This document shows positions 42,230-46,211 of a stretch of 46,211 nt of DNA, piece by piece. Where the stretch lies: assembly GCA_934635385.1 (NCBI GenBank), contig CAKTZI010000028.1:1-46211 (forward strand), given 5' to 3'. The notes beneath the pieces were generated by a model. That model saw nothing but the letters and a program-made list of their open reading frames with translations. It searched no databases and was not told where the DNA came from. Source of the DNA: an uncultured Kiritimatiellota bacterium (GTDB lineage Bacteria > Verrucomicrobiota > Kiritimatiellia > RFP12 > UBA1067). The translations under genes and the position numbers were made by a program. Within the stretch, counting starts at the first letter, position 1. The number at the start of each line of letters is the position of its first letter.

Positions 42230-43825
42230 TCAGGACGCCGCGACCTCGACCTGGCGGTCGGAGAGGTTGCGCATCTCGGCGTCGAATGCCGCGCCGACGA
42301 GCGTCACCTTCTTGCCGCACCGCAGCCACTTCTCGTGGTAGCCCTTCGCCTTGATCTGCGCGAGCGCGGCGGCGGCCGTGTCGTTCAGCTTGAACTCGAA
42401 GACGAAGACGTTGCGCGGCGTCTCCACGACCGCGTCCACGCGGCCTCGGTTCGTCCAGCACTCCGCGTGGGTGCGCGCGCCGATCAGCACGAACACCGCG
42501 TAGAAGAGCGACTGGTAGTACTTCTCGCGCTTCAGCGTGACGTTCGCCGGGATGTTCGCGAAGAAGCACGAGAGCGCGTCCAGCATGTCGTCCACGTCGT
42601 CCGCCCGCAGGGCCTCCACCATCTGCGTCAGCAGCGAGGCGTGCTCGGCGGCCGGCAACGCCGAGAACGTGCGCGAGACGGCCTTCGAGAAGGCGTTGCG
42701 CACTTCGTCGTTCGGGAAGCCGAGCGTGTACTGCGTGTAGACGCCCTCGCGCGCGCTGCCCGTGATCGTGAGATAGCCCGTCTGGTAGAGGAGCGGCAGC
42801 AGCTCCGGCGCCGAGGGCTCGTAAACCGAGAAGGCTCCCTCGTCCAGCGTCACGCCGTCGACCTGCTCCGGCGCGTCCTTCAGCAGCTGCAGAAGGAACG
42901 TCGGCGTCCCCGTCTCGAACCAGTACTCGCCGAACTTGCCCGCCGAGAGGCACTTGCCGACCGAGACGGGATTGAAGACCGACACGGCATTCTCCGCGAA
43001 CCGGTAGCCGTCGTACATCTTCACGAGATGCGCGAACGTCGCCTCCGGGTTCCAACCATAGTTTGTGCCGAGAGCCGCAAGCGACTGGGGGAAGTTCGCC
43101 TTCACCTCCTCGTGCGTGTAGCCGAAGAGCGTCGCGACGCGCGCGTCCATCGAGAACTCGTTGAGGTTGTTGAGGTCAGAGAAAATCGACACCTTCGAGA
43201 ACTTCGACACGCCGGTGATGAACGCGAAGCGCTGAAGCCCCTCGCACGTCTTGATGACGCCGTAGAACGACTTGAGGACTTTCCGGATCTCGTCGACGTC
43301 CGGATTGCCGAGATGCCCGAGGAGCGGCTTGTCGTACTCGTCCACGAGCAGGACAAGCTGATTGACGGACGCTCCCGCATCACGTTCCTTCGCCTTGCGG
43401 TCAGCGGCGGCGATGATGTCCATCATGAGGAACTTGAAGCGTCCGGCCAGCGGCTCGCCCTCGCGCACGGGCACGCCAAGACGCGCGGCCTCCGAACGCA
43501 GCAGGGAGGCGATGGCCTCCTTCAGCTCGGCGGCGCTGTCCGCCTGGCAGTCCGCCATGTCGAGCTTGAGGACGGGATACGTCTTCGACCAGTCCCAGTC
43601 CGGCTCGATGGCAAGCCCCCTGAACAAGTCGCGACGCCCCTCGAAGAGGCACTGGAGCGTCGAGACGGCGAGCGATTTCCCGAAGCGGCGCGGGCGCGCA
43701 ACGAAGAACTGCGCACCGAGCGAGCCGTCCGCGAGCGTCTTCAGGATCGCCGTCTTGTCCACGTAGACGAAGCCGCCCTGGCGGACGCGCTCAAACGAAT
43801 AGGTGTCTGTCGCTATCTTTTCCAT
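42230..43825 (-). CDS. AAA-ATPase-like / PD-(D/E)XK nuclease-like protein
   Basis: A 531-residue cytoplasmic protein. Residues 1-210 match the AAA-ATPase-like family: MEKIATDTYSFERVRQGG, YVDKTAILKTL, the P-loop variant ARPRRFGKS (43-51), the Walker B-like LLVDEYDKPL (159-168), and FITGVSKFSKVSIFSDLNNL. The C-terminal part (from about 440) matches the PD-(D/E)XK nuclease-like DUF1703: RGRVDAVVETPRNVFVFEFK, then a KGYHEKW helix. Such proteins are abundant in gut bacteria; their function is unknown, with DNA-related or defence roles suggested. ATG 43825 is chosen because -10 TATAAT (43833-43838) ends seven bases before it. Codon use and GC resemble the neighbours. Confidence 0.85.
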   Translation of the reverse strand: MEKIATDTYSFERVRQGGFVYVDKTAILKTLADGSLGAQFFVARPRRFGKSLAVSTLQCLFEGRRDLFRGLAIEPDWDWSKTYPVLKLDMADCQADSAAELKEAIASLLRSEAARLGVPVREGEPLAGRFKFLMMDIIAAADRKAKERDAGASVNQLVLLVDEYDKPLLGHLGNPDVDEIRKVLKSFYGVIKTCEGLQRFAFITGVSKFSKVSIFSDLNNLNEFSMDARVATLFGYTHEEVKANFPQSLAALGTNYGWNPEATFAHLVKMYDGYRFAENAVSVFNPVSVGKCLSAGKFGEYWFETGTPTFLLQLLKDAPEQVDGVTLDEGAFSVYEPSAPELLPLLYQTGYLTITGSAREGVYTQYTLGFPNDEVRNAFSKAVSRTFSALPAAEHASLLTQMVEALRADDVDDMLDALSCFFANIPANVTLKREKYYQSLFYAVFVLIGARTHAECWTNRGRVDAVVETPRNVFVFEFKLNDTAAAALAQIKAKGYHEKWLRCGKKVTLVGAAFDAEMRNLSDRQVEVAAS

Positions 43826-43832
43826 GCCGCAC

Positions 43833-43838
43833 ATTATA
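43833..43838 (-). promoter_or_regulatory. -10 box of the AAA-ATPase gene (leaderless)
   Basis: On the minus strand AAGTTTGG precedes TATAAT, followed by seven bases and the ATG at 43825. No Shine-Dalgarno is possible in such a leader. Confidence 0.6.
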
Positions 43839-43879
43839 CCAAACTTACCCCTGCCGTGTGCCGATACCGTCAAGTCTCC

Positions 43880-45982
43880 TCAGCGAATGATCAGGAGCGC
43901 GCCGAAGCGGTAGCCGAACGAGATTCGCTTGCCGTCCTTGGAAAGCCGCACGGCCCACGGATGGGGGACGACGACTGGCTGTCCGTCCGTGCCGACGAAC
44001 TCGACCTCCGGCAGCGCCGTCAGCGGCTCCGTGACCGTGATGACCGTGCGGAAGCGGACGGGCTCGGCCGTCTGCAGGGCCTCCGCGCCAGTAATGCGGA
44101 TTTTCGCCCCGTCACGGAACGCGAGCGACGGTGCTGTCAGGGACGGCGGCGCGTCGGAGAGGAGCGCGCTCGCCGGAAACTCGATGTCACCGCCGGGGAA
44201 GGCTTCCGCCGACGCGAACGCAAGCGCACCCGCCTCGACGCGCGTCGCGCCGCCGTAGGTGTTCGCGCCCGTGAGCGTGAGCGTACCCGCGCCGCGCTTC
44301 GTGAAGCCACCCGCCACGTCCGCCGCCGTCCACGTGACCGGGCACGTGTAGCGCGTCGTGCCGTCGGGACTGTCGAGCGTGACGGTCGTGTCTTCGCCGT
44401 AGCCGCTGCCCTTCCCCGTCACGACGATGCGCACGGGCTTGAGCGTCTTCTCGTCGATCTCCAGAAACGCCGACGCACCCGTGCCGGAGCCGCGGATGCG
44501 GACAGAGACCGGCGTGCCGTAGAACGTCTTGGAATCGGAGAACGCCGCATAGTTCTCCGGATCGCTTTCCGCCGTCGGAAGGTCGATCGACCGGATGGAG
44601 CAGCCCGTCGGCTTCTGGAACGCCGTCGCGATCTTCACCGCCTGATCGCCCGTATCGACGACAGCGCCGCCAGCGTGAACGTAGACGGACGTGCGATAGG
44701 CCTTGTCCATCGGCGTGGCGACCAACGGCGCAAAGACGCCGCCGTCAAAGTTCACCGTGAGTTCCGTCTCCTCCTTGCCGCGAATGTTCCGGGCGCGGAT
44801 GACACCGCCGTCGGACAGGTTCACGACGGCGCCCGACGCGCTCGGAAAGATCGACCCGCCCTCCACGTGCAGGACAGACGAGCCGCCCGCCACCGACAGC
44901 GTGTAGGGGTTGCTGCCTGTCGCGTCATTGCCCAGCACAAGATTCTGCGCCTTCAGCGTCAGCGTGCCGCCGCTCACGAACAGGTCGGCGCCGCCCGTCT
45001 GTCCGAGACGAAAGCCCCAGCTGCCGTCCCCGATCGTAGCCGTGCCGCCTGTCATCCAGACCGCGCCATAGCCATTGAAGCCCCACGAGCCATGGCCGTT
45101 GCCGTTGCCCGCAAGGGTCAGGTTCGCGCCCGGCTCGACCTTGAGGGCGACGGGCGGCGAGGCGGTGTCTGGAACGGACGACGGCACGTAGCCTTCCACC
45201 GAGGCGCCGTTCCCGTAGAGCAGCATCCCCTGTTCGAGCCACGTCGTCCCGTTCATCTTCGATTCGCCGCAGATGCGCAGGACGCCGGCGCCCGCCTTTC
45301 GGAACGTCTTGCCGTCGGCCAGCGACAGGCCGCCCTTGAACGTCAGGCGACCGCCATCCAGGACACGAACGCGCGTCGCATCGGCCATCGCCTGAACGGG
45401 TCCTTCGATCACGTTCAGGTCAAGGGTCTCGTGCGCGCCGTTCTGAGCCGAAAGGGAATAGACGTCCGCCGAGTTGCAGTTCCGCGCCAGCTCCACCGTC
45501 CAGGCGAGCGGGTTTCTCATGTAGTTCATGAGCAGGCGTCCCGCCTCAACGCAGAGGACGTTCGCACTCGTCCCATTCAACTTGGCATTTTCGATAAGAG
45601 TCATCGAGACGCCGTTGACGCCGATTCCGCCGGGATTCACGAGTTCGACATCCCGGAACTGGAGGAAGCCCGATCCCGTGCCGATAAGGGTGCTGCCCTG
45701 AAGATCCCAAGTGCCGTTCTGGGCGGTGAACGTTCCGGCCGCGACATTAATCTCGCCGTTGAAGGTGTTCACTTGTCCGCTTGAATCGAGCGTGTACGTG
45801 CCGCTCCCGGACTTGACGATTTTCGTCGCGCCCTCCGGCACGGTCCCCGTGACGGTCTCGTCGCTGGTGACGTCCAGCTCCCATGTGGAGGCCGACGCCA
45901 TCGACAGAGCAGACAGGACAGCCACGACGGCGACAGCGGCCGTGCAGTGGGCATTCTTCTTGTGCGTGTTTCTCGTTTTCAT
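43880..45982 (-). CDS. PATR-3: secreted beta-strand-repeat protein ending GALLIIR
   Basis: A 700-residue secreted protein with a long basic signal peptide (MKTRNTHKKN, then AAVAVVAVLSALSMASAS). The body is beta-helix-like with autotransporter-associated repeat units: FRKAGAGVLRICGES and FTKRGAGTLTLTGANTYGG are the clearest, the latter followed by ATRVEAGALAFAS. No outer-membrane barrel is seen. It ends in FGALLIIR just before the stop, the shared C-terminal motif. The start at 45982 gives a good signal peptide; an in-frame ATG at 46033 would add 17 charged residues and is less likely. No poly-G tract was found. Two tandem TGTTTCGTTTA repeats lie upstream. Confidence 0.75.
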   Translation of the reverse strand: MKTRNTHKKNAHCTAAVAVVAVLSALSMASASTWELDVTSDETVTGTVPEGATKIVKSGSGTYTLDSSGQVNTFNGEINVAAGTFTAQNGTWDLQGSTLIGTGSGFLQFRDVELVNPGGIGVNGVSMTLIENAKLNGTSANVLCVEAGRLLMNYMRNPLAWTVELARNCNSADVYSLSAQNGAHETLDLNVIEGPVQAMADATRVRVLDGGRLTFKGGLSLADGKTFRKAGAGVLRICGESKMNGTTWLEQGMLLYGNGASVEGYVPSSVPDTASPPVALKVEPGANLTLAGNGNGHGSWGFNGYGAVWMTGGTATIGDGSWGFRLGQTGGADLFVSGGTLTLKAQNLVLGNDATGSNPYTLSVAGGSSVLHVEGGSIFPSASGAVVNLSDGGVIRARNIRGKEETELTVNFDGGVFAPLVATPMDKAYRTSVYVHAGGAVVDTGDQAVKIATAFQKPTGCSIRSIDLPTAESDPENYAAFSDSKTFYGTPVSVRIRGSGTGASAFLEIDEKTLKPVRIVVTGKGSGYGEDTTVTLDSPDGTTRYTCPVTWTAADVAGGFTKRGAGTLTLTGANTYGGATRVEAGALAFASAEAFPGGDIEFPASALLSDAPPSLTAPSLAFRDGAKIRITGAEALQTAEPVRFRTVITVTEPLTALPEVEFVGTDGQPVVVPHPWAVRLSKDGKRISFGYRFGALLIIR

Positions 45983-46000
45983 GGTCTTGAACCTTTCTCT

Positions 46001-46022
46001 TGTTTCGTTTATGTTTCGTTTA
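46001..46022. repeat. Tandem 11-bp repeat upstream of PATR-3
   Basis: TGTTTCGTTTA occurs twice head to tail (46001-46011, 46012-46022) in the short gap between PATR-3 and the gene upstream. The role is unknown. Confidence 0.6.
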
Positions 46023-46034
46023 TGGGTTAGCATT

Positions 46035-46211
46035 TCAGTATTGCATCAGCTGAAGGTCGTTTGGCCCCAACGTCAGCTTGCGCCACACGTCGCCCAGCCG
46101 ATAGGCGATGTCCTGACGCTCGCTTGTCGCATTTCCGAAGACAAGCGCCCGGCGACCGTCCAGCGACTCGTAGGCCGCGCAGAAGACCGCCGGCATATCC
46201 GTCCGCGCCGT
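46035..46211 (-). CDS. 3' end of an unidentified gene (partial)
   Basis: An open frame enters from the window edge and runs 58 codons to a TGA at 46035. It reads FCAAYESLDGRRALVFGNAT, then LGDVWRKLTLGPNDLQLMQY. The pattern (a body phrase ALVFGNATSERQDI, then a short beta end) resembles the C-terminal beta domain of some secreted glycosidases, but I cannot name a family. Its GC and codon use fit the neighbouring genes. Confidence 0.6.
   Translation of the reverse strand, partial: TARTDMPAVFCAAYESLDGRRALVFGNATSERQDIAYRLGDVWRKLTLGPNDLQLMQY

Overview
The window looks like accessory, glycan-degrading DNA from a high-GC Gram-negative bacterium of the PVC group. My best guess is Kiritimatiellota/Verrucomicrobiota. 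This is an inference from three things: the dense set of secreted glycoside hydrolases, the secreted proteins with autotransporter-type beta-strand repeats, and an AraR-like GntR/LacI hybrid regulator. No rRNA, tRNA, CRISPR array or recognisable transposase gene was seen. Apart from a toxin-antitoxin pair at the left end, every gene I accept is on the minus strand. Long plus-strand frames are GC-rich shadows.

Layout on the minus strand, read right to left. 46211-42230: the 3' end of an unknown gene, a secreted beta-strand-repeat protein (PATR-3) and an AAA-ATPase/PD-(D/E)XK protein. 41995-35006: a DUF1080-type secreted protein, a short ComEC/Rec2 core protein, a DUF2723 membrane glycosyltransferase and an LpxL-like acyltransferase. 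34878-31959: the GntR/LacI regulator overlapping a GH29 fucosidase. 31824-30640: a frame-disrupted beta-strand-repeat gene (PATR-2). 30537-26608: a GH2 enzyme fused to a DUF4832-like barrel. 26506-19032: a tight operon of a GH16 fusion, a clan GH-A hydrolase, an 83-residue secreted protein and two formylglycine-enzyme-like proteins. 18683-16224: a GH106-like rhamnosidase bracketed by two copies of a MITE-like repeat. 16192-12910: a graveyard of decayed genes (nucleoside hydrolase, GH92, alpha-galactosidase). 12642-11509: a Fic protein. 11388-1011: a five-gene operon of GH92, PATR-1, an Asp-box propeller, a metallophosphoesterase and a GH2 beta-galactosidase. 318-1024 (plus strand): a RelB/DinJ-type antitoxin with a PIN toxin.

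How the parts may work together. Three promoters share a near-identical block of about 45 bp with a TGGC-NN-GCCA dyad. They stand before the regulator/GH29 unit, the GH2-DUF4832 gene and the GH16 operon, so a single glycan-responsive regulon is likely. A second block of about 65 bp, with three helically phased CGAA boxes, is shared by the GH92/PATR-1 operon and by PATR-2. Both of those PATR genes carry a 13-G tract near the 5' end, in frame in PATR-1 and out of frame in PATR-2, which resembles a phase-variable surface-protein switch. Three secreted proteins end in the same short C-terminal motif, G-[AF]-[LV]-[LF]-[TI]-I-R, a candidate sorting signal. A GGGGACAG[A/G]CCCC palindrome occurs nine times and lies at several places where genes have lost segments.
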